Assembly: GCA_025356475.1 (NCBI GenBank)
Contig: JANXSX010000184.1
Location: forward strand, 1 to 43,359
Reading direction: 5' to 3'
Length of the DNA: 43,359 nucleotides
Source of the DNA: Isosphaeraceae bacterium
Lineage (GTDB): Bacteria > Planctomycetota > Planctomycetia > Isosphaerales > Isosphaeraceae
Shown here: in pieces, positions 34,381 to 42,954 of the stretch
How positions within the stretch are numbered: position 1 is the stretch's first letter
Layout of the letters: each line of letters opens with the position of its first letter
Made by a program: the position numbers and the translations under genes
The notes under the pieces: generated by a model
Told to the model about the DNA's origin: nothing
The model's input: the letters and a program-made list of their open reading frames with translations, nothing else
Database searches by the model: none

Positions 34381-36792
34381 ATGCGATTGGTCTCTCTCCT
34401 GCTAATTATGCTCAGCCTCCCTGCCTACGGGTTTGAGCTTCCCCGACTCGAAGTCTTCCCATCTTCGGTGACTTTGAACGGCCCTGCGGCCAGGCAGCGA
34501 CTCGTCGTGATCGGGCATTTTGAAGATGGTTCTGTCCGGGACCTTACCCAACAGGCCTCGTTCGAGGCGGTCGAACCGGTAGCGAAGGTCGACGCTCTAG
34601 GAACGATTTCGCCGGGGACTGACGGCGCGACGGACGTGATCGTGCGGGCACTCCAGGCCCAAATACGGGTGCCGGTCGAGGTCGAAGCTAGCAGTGCTCC
34701 ACGCACGGTGAGCTTCCGAAATGAGATCCAACCTGTCCTGACCAAGCTCGGTTGCAATCAGGGAGCGTGTCACGGGTCGCAGCACGGCAAGGGGGGATTC
34801 AAGCTCTCATTGCTTGGCTTCGAGGCCGAGCCCGATTACACAGCGATCGTCAAGTCGGCAGAAGGGCGGCGGGTGACCCCGTTCGCTCCCGACGAGAGCC
34901 TGCTCTTGCTCAAGCCGACGCTTGCAGTGGCCCACGGAGGCGGTAAAAAGCTTGAGGCCGACTCTCCTGAGTCTGCCCTCATTACTCTTTGGCTTGAACA
35001 GGGAGCGCCCGGGCTAGTCCCAGATGAGGCTCATGTCACCAAGCTTGCGATCTTGCCCGATCGTCGCATGATGGCACTCGATACCGACCAGCAGTTCCTC
35101 GCGATGGCAACTTATAGTGATGGCACCGTCCGGGATGTCACCGCCGCAGCCAAGTTCGACCCGATCAATGAAGGGCTCGCCAAGGTTGACTCCAAGGGAC
35201 ACGCTCAAGCGATCGCTCAGGGCGAGGCCGGTGTCATGGCCCGATATATGGGGTACGCGGCGATCGCGCGATTGACGATGCCTTACGGCATTGAGAAACC
35301 CTTTGAATTCGATTCGACCAATGTGATCGACCAGAAAGTGGCCGCAAAGTGGCGGGCACTCGGCCTGGCCCCGTCAAAGCCCTGTACCGATGCTGAGTTC
35401 CTCCGACGCGCGATGCTCGATGCGATTGGTACAACCCCGACACCCGACGAGGTTGAGAGTTTTGTCGCCGACCCAGCAACCGATAAGCGAGTTCGCCTGG
35501 TCGATCGGCTGCTCGACCGACCGGAATACGTGGACTTCTGGACGTTGAAGTGGGGAGACCTGCTTCGGGTCAATGCCGATAAGCTTGGTGCCCAAGGGAT
35601 GCTGGCCTTCAACCTTTGGCTTCGCGATAGTTTCCGGGCCAATAAGCCGGTCAGCAGGATGGTTGAAGAATTGGTGACCGCGCAAGGATCGATCTTTACC
35701 AACGGGCCGGCGAACTACTTCCGGGTGTCCGCGAATCCTGAAGACCTGGCCGAAACGACCGCCCAGGTCTTCATGGGGGTCCGGCTTCAGTGCGCCAAGT
35801 GTCACCACCACCCGTTTGAAGCTTACGGACAGGACGACTACTACGGGTTGGCCGCCTACTTCAGTCGGATCAAGACGAAGCCATCTCAGGAATTCGGGCT
35901 CTTCGGCAACGAGCAAGTGATCTATGTGACCCAGGCGGGGGATGTCCGCCAACCTCGGACGGGGAAGGTTGTGGCTCCTCGACCGTTGAACGCTGAAGCC
36001 GCCGATGATCCAATCGATCGTCGACGCGCCCTGGCGCGATGGCTCAACGGCCCCAAGAACCCCTGGCTGGCTCGCAACTTGGCGAATCGCTATTGGGGCT
36101 ATCTGATGGGCCGAGGGCTCGTCAATCCGATCGACGACCTTCGAGAAACCAATCCGCCTTCGAATCCTGAACTGCTCGATGCGATGGCCCAAAGCTTTAT
36201 TGATTCAGGTTATGACTTGAAGAAACTCTTGCGTCTCATCTTGACGAGTCACGTCTATGGTCTCAGTGCCCAAGCGACCCCTGATAATCGGCTCGATGAC
36301 ACATTCTTCACGCACTATCGGGTCAAGCGGCTGACCGCCGAACAACTGCTCGACGCGGTCAACTATGCGACGGGTACCACGGAGAAGTTCAACCTCCGAC
36401 CGGTCGGCACCCGCGCGATCGCCTTGCCGGATACCAATACGCCTTCCTATTTCCTCGATACGTTTGGTCGCCCTGTCCGGGCGATTGCCTGCGAGTGTGA
36501 GCGTTCGCCGGACCCGACTCTAGGCCAGGCCCTCCACCTGATGAACTCGGACTTAATTCAGCGCAAGCTTTCGCAAGCGGACGGTCGGCTCACGCAGATC
36601 CTTCGCGATCCCAAACTTTCTGACGAGACCCTGATCCACTCCCTCTACCTGTACAGCTTCAACCGAGAACCGACCCCTTTCGAGGTCGAGACAGCTCGCG
36701 ACCTGATCAAGGAAGCCCCCGACCGCAAGGTGGGAGCACAAGACCTGTTCTGGGGCCTCTTGAACGCAAAAGAGTTTGTTTTCAATCATTAA
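34381..36792 (+). CDS. DUF1549/DUF1553 (PSD1-type) protein with Ig-like domains
   Basis: This 803-residue exported protein has a signal peptide (MRLVSLLLIMLSLPAYG), an Ig-like BIG2-type domain (about residues 22–105), a haem-like C-x4-C-H site (CNQGACHG, near 125), a second Ig-like domain (near 225–300), DUF1549 (PTPDEVESFVADP, near 360) with CAKCHHHPF near 471, and DUF1553 (RRALARWLNGPKNP near 545, and NRYWGYLMGRGLVNP). The C-terminal end with LFWGLLNAKEFVFNH is the family's usual finish. Start ATG at 34381 has GAGGGG upstream. It is the first gene of a three-gene operon; the WD40 gene follows after 47 bases. It has no DUF1501 partner nearby, unlike the pair at 7950–12604. The reaction is unknown. 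Confidence 0.92.
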   Translation: MRLVSLLLIMLSLPAYGFELPRLEVFPSSVTLNGPAARQRLVVIGHFEDGSVRDLTQQASFEAVEPVAKVDALGTISPGTDGATDVIVRALQAQIRVPVEVEASSAPRTVSFRNEIQPVLTKLGCNQGACHGSQHGKGGFKLSLLGFEAEPDYTAIVKSAEGRRVTPFAPDESLLLLKPTLAVAHGGGKKLEADSPESALITLWLEQGAPGLVPDEAHVTKLAILPDRRMMALDTDQQFLAMATYSDGTVRDVTAAAKFDPINEGLAKVDSKGHAQAIAQGEAGVMARYMGYAAIARLTMPYGIEKPFEFDSTNVIDQKVAAKWRALGLAPSKPCTDAEFLRRAMLDAIGTTPTPDEVESFVADPATDKRVRLVDRLLDRPEYVDFWTLKWGDLLRVNADKLGAQGMLAFNLWLRDSFRANKPVSRMVEELVTAQGSIFTNGPANYFRVSANPEDLAETTAQVFMGVRLQCAKCHHHPFEAYGQDDYYGLAAYFSRIKTKPSQEFGLFGNEQVIYVTQAGDVRQPRTGKVVAPRPLNAEAADDPIDRRRALARWLNGPKNPWLARNLANRYWGYLMGRGLVNPIDDLRETNPPSNPELLDAMAQSFIDSGYDLKKLLRLILTSHVYGLSAQATPDNRLDDTFFTHYRVKRLTAEQLLDAVNYATGTTEKFNLRPVGTRAIALPDTNTPSYFLDTFGRPVRAIACECERSPDPTLGQALHLMNSDLIQRKLSQADGRLTQILRDPKLSDETLIHSLYLYSFNREPTPFEVETARDLIKEAPDRKVGAQDLFWGLLNAKEFVFNH

Positions 36793-36839
36793 GTGTTCGA
36801 TGTGCTCGGAGCTTTCTTCTCTTTGTATGGTCACTACGC

Positions 36840-38402
36840 ATGCGAAAGCTCCTCTGTCTCGTCTTGACCATGGGGCTCCTCACTGCGGCCCGCGCTGAGG
36901 ACCAACCAACTTATGAACGTGATATTAAGCCACTCCTGATAAAAAAGTGTGTCGGATGCCATAACGTTGGCAAGCAATCTGACCTCGACGTCTCAGCGGG
37001 TCTAGCCCTAGACAGCTACGAAGCGATTATTGCGGGGACCGAAGCACATAAAGTCGTTCATCCGGGCAAAGCTGTTCAGAGTGAGCTCTATCGTCGCTTG
37101 TCCGCCCAGGTTGAAGCCGAGCGGATGCCATTGAATAGCCCTCCGCTCACCACGGATCAAAGCGACTTGGTGAAACGCTGGATCGATGCCGGAACTCCTC
37201 GTGGAACACCCTCGACGACGACCGTGACCAAACGCAGGATCATTCGGTCGCTCATGGTGACGATTCCCATTGAGACCAAGGCCAAAATCGATGAGGCGGA
37301 GGGGCCTGTCTCGCTCAAACTGCCGATTGGACCGTTGCCGGGTATCTCCTCGCTGGCCTTTCGGGGCGACGGTCGAGAGTTGGCGGTTGGGTCTTATGGG
37401 CAGGTTACCCTGTGGGATCTGGCGGATGGCCGACCATCGCTGACACTTGCGGATCTGCCCGGACCTGTCCATGCATTGGCATATAGTCGAGACGGACGTC
37501 GCTTAGTTCTAGGGATGGGCTTGCCCGCTCGGTCGGGAGTGATTCGCATCTACGCCGTCCCCGACGGTACCTTGGTCCATCAACTTGATGGGCACGGCGA
37601 TGTTGTCGTCGGTTTGGCGATCCGACCCGATGGCTGCCAACTCGCATCCGCTTCCTTCGACCAAACGGTTCGCTTCTGGAGCCTCGTCGACGGAACAGCT
37701 CAGGGGGTCTTTCAGGGTCATTCCGACTTCGTCCACGACCTCTGTTTTGCTCGCGATGGCAAGTCCGTCATTAGCGTCAGTAAAGATCGAACGGTTAAGC
37801 GAATCGATGCTTCCACATTTAAAGAGCTACGCACATACTCAGATCATAACGAGTCTGTGCTCGCGATCGCGATCCGCCCCGATGGTCAAGGGTTCGTCAC
37901 TGCAGGCGACGAGTCGGCGCTCCGCTGGTGGGGTTTCGAGGAGGAACGACCAGGGAGACGGACCAGTGGTCATGGTGGACCCGTTCAACAACTCGCCTTC
38001 AGCGCTGATGGTTCGCGACTGATCTCCGCCTCTGGAGATAAGAGCGTTCGACTCTGGGACGGCAAGAGTGGGATCGCCCAACGTACCCTCACCGGCCCTA
38101 CCGAATGGCAATATGCGGCTGCCCTCTCTGGCAATGGCAAGCTTGCCGCAGCAGGTGGGTGGGATGGAATCGTTCGCGTGTGGCAGGCGGACAAAGGGTC
38201 GCTCCTGGGCATGCTTATCCAGCCACCACGAGCGAGCGAAGCCGACCCCATGCCCGAATGGTTGGCGATCCTCAGTGATGGGCATCTCGACGGTTCCGCG
38301 TCACTTCTCGGGGTGACCGAGTGGGCCGTTGGGGGGAAACCGATCTCACGAGAATCGGCATTGAAACACTTTCAAAAGAATGTTGACCTCTATCAAGAAT
38401 AA
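36840..38402 (+). CDS. cytochrome-type PSCyt1 domain fused to WD40 repeats
   Basis: This 520-residue exported protein starts with a signal peptide (MRKLLCLVLTMGLLTAARA) and a planctomycete cytochrome-c-like domain with C37-x-x-C40-H41 in KKCVGCHNVG. From about residue 160 to 500 it carries WD40 repeats (ALAYSRDGRRLVLGMG, ASASFDQTVRFWSLVDG, LISASGDKSVRLWDG), enough for a seven-bladed propeller. Such fusions commonly accompany DUF1549/DUF1553 proteins in planctomycetes and may present a protein-interaction surface at the cell envelope. The first gene of the operon ends 47 bases upstream and the PPC-domain gene follows 71 bases downstream. No enzyme function is visible. Confidence 0.9.
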   Translation: MRKLLCLVLTMGLLTAARAEDQPTYERDIKPLLIKKCVGCHNVGKQSDLDVSAGLALDSYEAIIAGTEAHKVVHPGKAVQSELYRRLSAQVEAERMPLNSPPLTTDQSDLVKRWIDAGTPRGTPSTTTVTKRRIIRSLMVTIPIETKAKIDEAEGPVSLKLPIGPLPGISSLAFRGDGRELAVGSYGQVTLWDLADGRPSLTLADLPGPVHALAYSRDGRRLVLGMGLPARSGVIRIYAVPDGTLVHQLDGHGDVVVGLAIRPDGCQLASASFDQTVRFWSLVDGTAQGVFQGHSDFVHDLCFARDGKSVISVSKDRTVKRIDASTFKELRTYSDHNESVLAIAIRPDGQGFVTAGDESALRWWGFEEERPGRRTSGHGGPVQQLAFSADGSRLISASGDKSVRLWDGKSGIAQRTLTGPTEWQYAAALSGNGKLAAAGGWDGIVRVWQADKGSLLGMLIQPPRASEADPMPEWLAILSDGHLDGSASLLGVTEWAVGGKPISRESALKHFQKNVDLYQE

Positions 38403-38473
38403 GAGAATCTCTCACATCGTTGCCTCCACCTCGCGACCTCGGCGGTGAGTTTCTCTTCCCTCGGAGACTGTCC

Positions 38474-40528
38474 ATGATCCTCACCCTGTTCGCATCAATC
38501 GTTCTGTCCCAGACTTCTTACCCGATGATCACACGTGTCGAGCCTGCCGCTGTTCGGAAGGGCGAGACGGTCGAGGTCGTGATCACGGGCGCTGGGAGTT
38601 TCACAGGTGCAACGACTCTTCTCTTCGAGGGGATCGGCCTCGCGGGCGAAGTGGTGCCCTCCGTGGATGAACCACCACCTGCGGTTGCTAAAAAGGGGTC
38701 CATGCGTGGGAAAGCGGTCAGCTCGATCAAGGCCAAGTTGACAGTCGCCGCCGATGCCGCCTCTGGGCCGCGTGAGCTGCGGGTTTTCACTCCTCAAGGA
38801 GTCTCCTCGGTCGGTCTGGTAGTTGTGGTCGACGACCCCGTGGTGGTCGAGAAAGACGACCTGCTCAATGATAAGCCACAGTCTGCGATGACGATTTCCT
38901 TACCTGTGGTTGTCGCTGGCTCGATCGCCAAGGTTGAGGATGTCGATTGGTATCGCTTCGAGGCCAAGGCAGGTCAAACTCTGGTCTTCTCGATCTGGGG
39001 AAATCGGCTGCAAAACAAGATCCATGACTTGCAGGCACACCTTGATCCCATTCTGGCGCTTTATGATGATCAAGGGCGTGAGCTGGCGGTCGATGACAAC
39101 CACGACTTTGCAGACCCACTTCTCATCCACACATGCAAAGACTCGGGGACGTATCGATTGCAGATTCGTGATACGACCTATGCGGGAAACGCGAATTGGA
39201 CCTACGTCCTCCAGGCGACGACGGGTCCGTGTGCGACCTCGGTATTTCCATTGGGGGTGAATCCCGGTACGAAGGCTGAGCTTCACGCGGTTGGGGCGAA
39301 TCTAGACCCGGAAGAGTTGATCGGCTTGGACGTTCCCGGTGTGTTGGCTTCGGGACCTCGACTGTTTCGTCTGCCGACCTCGCGCGGGTTTACGCTGCCA
39401 ACTCCGTTGGTTGTGACGAAGCTACCCATCGCTCTCGAACAGGGAGATACCGCAGCGACAGTCGACACTGCTCAAGTCTTGAACTTACCTGTTGCGATGT
39501 GCGGACGCTTGAACGAAGTCAATGACGTGGATTGCTACAAGTTTGAGGCCACGAAGGGACAGATCTACGCGTTCGAGGTCGTTTCCCGGCGGTCTGGCGC
39601 GGCCACCGACCCAGTGCTGAAGCTGCTGGGCAAGGAAGGCCGGATGATCAGTCAGGCTGACGACACCTTTGGCAAAGATCCCAGGCTCGAATGGACCGCT
39701 CCCGCCGATGGAACGTATGCGTTAGAAGTGACGGATCTGCATAATCGTGGTGGGTCGGAATTTGGATATGTCTTGCTCGCCGAGGCGGCTCAGCCCGACT
39801 TCGTGGTATCCACCGACCCGGATAAGCTCAACCTTGGACCGGGCGCGCGGACGCCTCTCTATGTCAGAGTCGAGCGTCGGGCAGGTTTCGATGGTCCGGT
39901 CCGCTTTCAACTCAATGGCTTACCACCTGGAGTCAAGGCCAGCCCTCTCGTGGTTGCATCCAAGCTGAAAGAAGGGTTGATCGTGGTCGAGGCTTCTACC
40001 GATGCGAAGCCGGTCGCGACTCTTCTCACTCTCAGTGGCGAGGCGACGACACCTCAGGGGATCATCACACGTGTCGCGATGCCCACTCAAGAGATCTATC
40101 TACCAGGTGGAGGTCGGTCCAACCTGGCTGTCGCGACGATGCCACTCGGAGTCACCGACCCGTCGGATATCACCGTTGAGGCCACACCCGCCAAGATCTC
40201 GCTCAAACCCGGCGAGTCCGCGACGATCGACGTTACGGTGACTCGACACGGCGATTATGACAAGCCTGTGAATCTCGCGGTCCAGCTTGAGCATCTTGGC
40301 AGGGTGTTCTGCAATACTCTGCCAACGGGCGTGACGGTCAAGTCTGCTGGCTCGAAGACCCTGCTCGGACCTACGGAGACGACCGGCAAAATTATTCTCC
40401 AGGCAGGACCCAATGCGGAGCCGATTGAAGATGTCCAAATCGCAGTACTTGGACATGTGTCGATCAACTTTGTCGTCAAGACCGCCTATTGCAGCCTGCC
40501 GATCAGTGTCACGATTCAGCCCAAGTGA
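38474..40528 (+). CDS. exported protein with pre-peptidase C-terminal (PPC) domains
   Basis: This 684-residue protein starts with a short signal peptide (MILTLFASIVLSQTS) and an IPT/TIG-like domain (VEPAAVRKGETVEVVITGAG). Two pre-peptidase C-terminal domains follow: WYRFEAKAGQTLVFSIWGN (near residue 160) and CYKFEATKGQIYAFEVVSR (near 355), each a beta sandwich of the kind found on many exported enzymes and planctomycete surface proteins. The C-terminal half contains further Ig-like, cadherin-like strands. No catalytic domain is seen, so it is probably a binding or scaffold protein. ATG at 38474 is supported by GGAG at 38463–38466; a TTG upstream lies in a poorly supported extension. It ends the operon with the DUF1549/DUF1553 and WD40 genes. 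Confidence 0.85.
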   Translation: MILTLFASIVLSQTSYPMITRVEPAAVRKGETVEVVITGAGSFTGATTLLFEGIGLAGEVVPSVDEPPPAVAKKGSMRGKAVSSIKAKLTVAADAASGPRELRVFTPQGVSSVGLVVVVDDPVVVEKDDLLNDKPQSAMTISLPVVVAGSIAKVEDVDWYRFEAKAGQTLVFSIWGNRLQNKIHDLQAHLDPILALYDDQGRELAVDDNHDFADPLLIHTCKDSGTYRLQIRDTTYAGNANWTYVLQATTGPCATSVFPLGVNPGTKAELHAVGANLDPEELIGLDVPGVLASGPRLFRLPTSRGFTLPTPLVVTKLPIALEQGDTAATVDTAQVLNLPVAMCGRLNEVNDVDCYKFEATKGQIYAFEVVSRRSGAATDPVLKLLGKEGRMISQADDTFGKDPRLEWTAPADGTYALEVTDLHNRGGSEFGYVLLAEAAQPDFVVSTDPDKLNLGPGARTPLYVRVERRAGFDGPVRFQLNGLPPGVKASPLVVASKLKEGLIVVEASTDAKPVATLLTLSGEATTPQGIITRVAMPTQEIYLPGGGRSNLAVATMPLGVTDPSDITVEATPAKISLKPGESATIDVTVTRHGDYDKPVNLAVQLEHLGRVFCNTLPTGVTVKSAGSKTLLGPTETTGKIILQAGPNAEPIEDVQIAVLGHVSINFVVKTAYCSLPISVTIQPK

Positions 40529-40548
40529 CCGGCAGAACCTCAGCCTTG

Positions 40549-41091
40549 TCAGCGTGCCGGCGCGGCGGATTGTCCGGCGAAATTAATCTTTTCCAATAGC
40601 TCGAACTTTGGGGCTGACCCGGCCGATGTGGTCTGGGGTTGGATGGCATAGACCGCCATCTGTCGGCTGATGGTTTCCAGGACGAAGAGGCGGGCCCCCG
40701 TATTGTCGTAATTGCCGAGCTGGGCGGTGGTCATCATAAACTGAGGGCTCCGACCAGGTTCGATACCAAAATCGGCGATCAGGTCCCGTTCCACGATCGG
40801 ACCGAGGATCTTGGTCGTGGTCCCCGTCTTCCTCGGGCTTGGGACCGAAGCCAGGAGCTTGCCCGCCTTCCAGTCCAGGAAGTAAATCGCGTCGGTCGAG
40901 ATCTGGATCTTCAAACCCTGATGATAGTTGACGTCGATTGGGGCTGAGTTGAGGATCGACTCACCGGATCGGTCGCCGCCGGCTGCAAGGACGGCTGGCG
41001 AGCGAGTGAGTGGGGAGAGGAGTACGCCCGCAAGCAGGCCAAGAGCCAGGGCCAGCCAGGTCGCAGGTCGCAATGGAAGTGATAATCGCAT
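40549..41091 (-). CDS. hypothetical exported/membrane-anchored protein
   Basis: I do not recognise this 180-residue protein. It has one N-terminal hydrophobic segment (LALALGLLAGVLLSPL) that serves as a signal or anchor, then a Gly-rich stretch and a soluble domain with repeated strands, such as QISTDAIYFLDWKAGKLLAS and GARLFVLETISRQMAVYAI. These lines suggest a small beta-rich domain that may bind something at the envelope. The ATG at 41091 has GGAG upstream; the frame opens earlier, at 41151, without a clear site. It converges on the PPC gene with 20 bases between the stops. Confidence 0.7.
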   Translation of the reverse strand: MRLSLPLRPATWLALALGLLAGVLLSPLTRSPAVLAAGGDRSGESILNSAPIDVNYHQGLKIQISTDAIYFLDWKAGKLLASVPSPRKTGTTTKILGPIVERDLIADFGIEPGRSPQFMMTTAQLGNYDNTGARLFVLETISRQMAVYAIQPQTTSAGSAPKFELLEKINFAGQSAAPAR

Positions 41092-41257
41092 CGTGGGACT
41101 CCGTTCCACAGGTCGAATCCGGGCTATGCGCATTGTGCCCGAGGTTGCCAAGATGGTCCAGTCGAGCTTGTCACCACAGACGAGTTCAGGTCCGCCTGCC
41201 CACGCGTGTCGTTTCGGGCTGAGAACTCGATAGCCGTCTCACTTCGGAGTGTGACCC

Positions 41258-41374
41258 TTGATATCGTTATTGGTTGGGGTGGCAGGTTTGATCTTGATCG
41301 CGATGGTCTTGCTCGACGCTTTCGAAGCGATCCTACTCCCCTGGCGAGTTGCAAGACGGATCCGGTTCATCTGA
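41258..41374 (+). pseudogene. N-terminal stub of an ion-channel gene
   Basis: A 38-codon frame from a TTG at 41258 to the TGA at 41372–41374 reads a hydrophobic helix GVAGLILIAMVL and then LLDAFEAILLPWRVARR, the opening of planctomycete potassium-channel-like membrane proteins. CGGAG at 41245–41249 sits eight bases before the TTG, so the 5' end of the gene is intact. The frame ends abruptly where the second helix, pore and cytoplasmic domain should follow; instead surE begins 14 bases later. The stop codon overlaps the ribosome binding site of surE. Recognition rests on one helix and its flank, so it stays tentative. Confidence 0.4.
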
Positions 41375-41387
41375 AGGGTCTCCGCGC

Positions 41388-42131
41388 ATGACCACGCCCG
41401 AACTAAATTTGCTCCTGACCAATGATGACGGGATTGATGCCCCAGGGATTGCCGCCTTAGGCCGGGCGTTGGCGGGTCTGGGGCGTGTCGAGTGGATCGC
41501 CCCGCTGCATCATCATTCAGGGTGCGGACATACGGTCACCACTCATCGGGTTCTCGAGGTTCATGAACGCAGCAGCGGCTTGGCGGTCGATGGGACCCCC
41601 GCCGATTGCGTGCGGCTCGGCCTGCACCATTTGCTTCCCAAGGTCGACTGGGTAATCTCGGGAATCAACGAAGGTGGGAACCTTGGGGTCGATGTATTCA
41701 TCTCGGGTACGGTCGCGGCAGTGCGCGAGGGGGTGATCCACGGGATTCCTGGGATCGCAGTCTCTCACTACATCGCCCGAGGGCGTCAGATCGACTGGGA
41801 ACGAGCTGCCCAATGGGCACGTCGCGCGATCGAGCCTTTACTCCAGCTCGGTTGGCAGCCAGGCACATTTTGGAATATTAACCTGCCTCATCCCGAGTCA
41901 GGGGGGCACGAGCCTGAGATCGTCTTCTGCTCGACCGACCCTTCGCCACTTCCTCTGAATTTTCAGGTTGAGGGGAGCAAGGCCAAGTATTCGGGCGACT
42001 ATCAGACTCGCGCACGACGGATTGGTCACGATGTTGACGTCTGCTTCGGCGGGCAGATTGCAGTTTCCTTGGTTCGCCTTCTCGACTCGAGTGGCGTGGG
42101 GCTGGCCGAGCGTGAGACGAGTCGGGCATAA
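41388..42131 (+). CDS. surE: 5'/3'-nucleotidase SurE
   Basis: This 247-residue enzyme hydrolyses nucleoside 5'- and 3'-monophosphates and is usually cytoplasmic. The family marks are present: LLLTNDDGIDAPG at residues 8–20 with the metal-binding aspartates 13 and 14, the serine of HHHSGCGH, GTPADCVRLGL, SGINEGGNLGVDVFISGTV with the asparagine of the active site, and AAVREGVIHGIPGIAVS. ATG at 41388 is preceded by GAAGGG at 41373–41378; an upstream ATG at 41349 lies in the channel stub and is unlikely. It is followed by the FKBP gene on the same strand, 82 bases later. Confidence 0.93.
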   Translation: MTTPELNLLLTNDDGIDAPGIAALGRALAGLGRVEWIAPLHHHSGCGHTVTTHRVLEVHERSSGLAVDGTPADCVRLGLHHLLPKVDWVISGINEGGNLGVDVFISGTVAAVREGVIHGIPGIAVSHYIARGRQIDWERAAQWARRAIEPLLQLGWQPGTFWNINLPHPESGGHEPEIVFCSTDPSPLPLNFQVEGSKAKYSGDYQTRARRIGHDVDVCFGGQIAVSLVRLLDSSGVGLAERETSRA

Positions 42132-42213
42132 TGAAGCCGTCGCGGCACAACCTTTTCTTCCTGACTTCTTCGTTTCGATCAATCTCGCCGCGAGATTGCG
42201 AGGAGACTGCGTG

Positions 42214-42795
42214 ATGATCCCGTCCGGGCGTCTGTCTGTTCCTGCGTTGATTGGTGTTCTGTTCATCGGCTGCGGCGATCCCGGGGCGATTGTGCCGGTT
42301 GGGCCCCCCGGAACCGAATACGTCCGCGTTCCACCGACTCCCGAAGGAGAAGGGGCTCAGGCGCTTGGTGAACAGGCGGTCCAGAGTGCGGCTGGCGATC
42401 CCCATGCTCCGCCGCCGGCTGTTGTCTACGATGCCCCACCCACCAAAATCAGCGAAAATGTCGAAAACTCGCTTGGTTTGAAGTACGAGACCATCAAGGA
42501 AGGGACTGGCGCGGCAGCTCGGGCGGGGATGAACATCACGATGCATTACACCGGCACACTCGAAGATGGGACGAAGTTTGATAGCTCACGCGATCGCAAC
42601 CAGCCGTTCTCCTTCAAGCTCGGTGCCGCCTCGGTGATTCCAGGCTGGGAACAAGGAATCCCCGGTATGAAGGTCGGCGAGCAGCGTCGCCTCACGATCC
42701 CTGGCAAACTCGCCTATGGTCCCAAGGGGTCTCCACCCAAGATCGGTCCCAACGCCACTTTGATTTTTGATCTCGAACTTCTTAAGGTCGAGTAG
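42214..42795 (+). CDS. FKBP-type peptidyl-prolyl isomerase, lipoprotein
   Basis: This 193-residue protein begins with a lipoprotein signal (MIPSGRLSVPALIGVLFIGC, with the cysteine of FIGC as the likely lipidated residue) and a Pro/Ala-rich linker of about 60 residues. The C-terminal domain (from about 90) is a typical FKBP: MHYTGTLEDGTKFDSSRDR, the proline-pocket residues in SVIPGWEQGIPGM, and RRLTIPGKLAYGPKG. FKBP enzymes speed proline cis/trans isomerisation and help proteins fold; the anchor places it in the periplasm or outer envelope. The ATG at 42214 has GAGGAG at 42199–42204; the frame stays open further upstream, inside surE, but without a credible start. Confidence 0.92.
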   Translation: MIPSGRLSVPALIGVLFIGCGDPGAIVPVGPPGTEYVRVPPTPEGEGAQALGEQAVQSAAGDPHAPPPAVVYDAPPTKISENVENSLGLKYETIKEGTGAAARAGMNITMHYTGTLEDGTKFDSSRDRNQPFSFKLGAASVIPGWEQGIPGMKVGEQRRLTIPGKLAYGPKGSPPKIGPNATLIFDLELLKVE

Positions 42796-42818
42796 GTTCT
42801 TGCGATTGGCCGGATCCG

Positions 42819-42838
42819 CCCACCTTCTTTCCGGTGGG
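42819..42838. terminator. candidate hairpin between convergent genes
   Basis: CCCACC (42819–42824) pairs with GGTGGG (42833–42838) around an eight-base loop, 24 bases after the FKBP stop codon and about 120 bases before the stop of the convergent gene at 42955. It could end transcription from the plus strand, but no T-tract follows. Confidence 0.3.
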
Positions 42839-42954
42839 TAGGTTCGGCTTTGCCCTCCCCTTGTCTACGCGTTTGCCAACGACGAAGACGTCCCCCTCAC
42901 GGATTGAGGAGCAGCTTCACTATCATCCGAATTGTCAAAGACCGATCTGACGAA

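Noticed and set aside
35374-36192. Open frame antisense to the DUF1549/DUF1553 gene
   Set aside because: No motif or ribosome binding site; the sense frame has clear domains.
40529-40560. Inverted repeat CCGGCA...TGCCGG between convergent genes
   Set aside because: The loop is 20 bases long and the second arm lies in coding sequence; it is too weak to call as a terminator.
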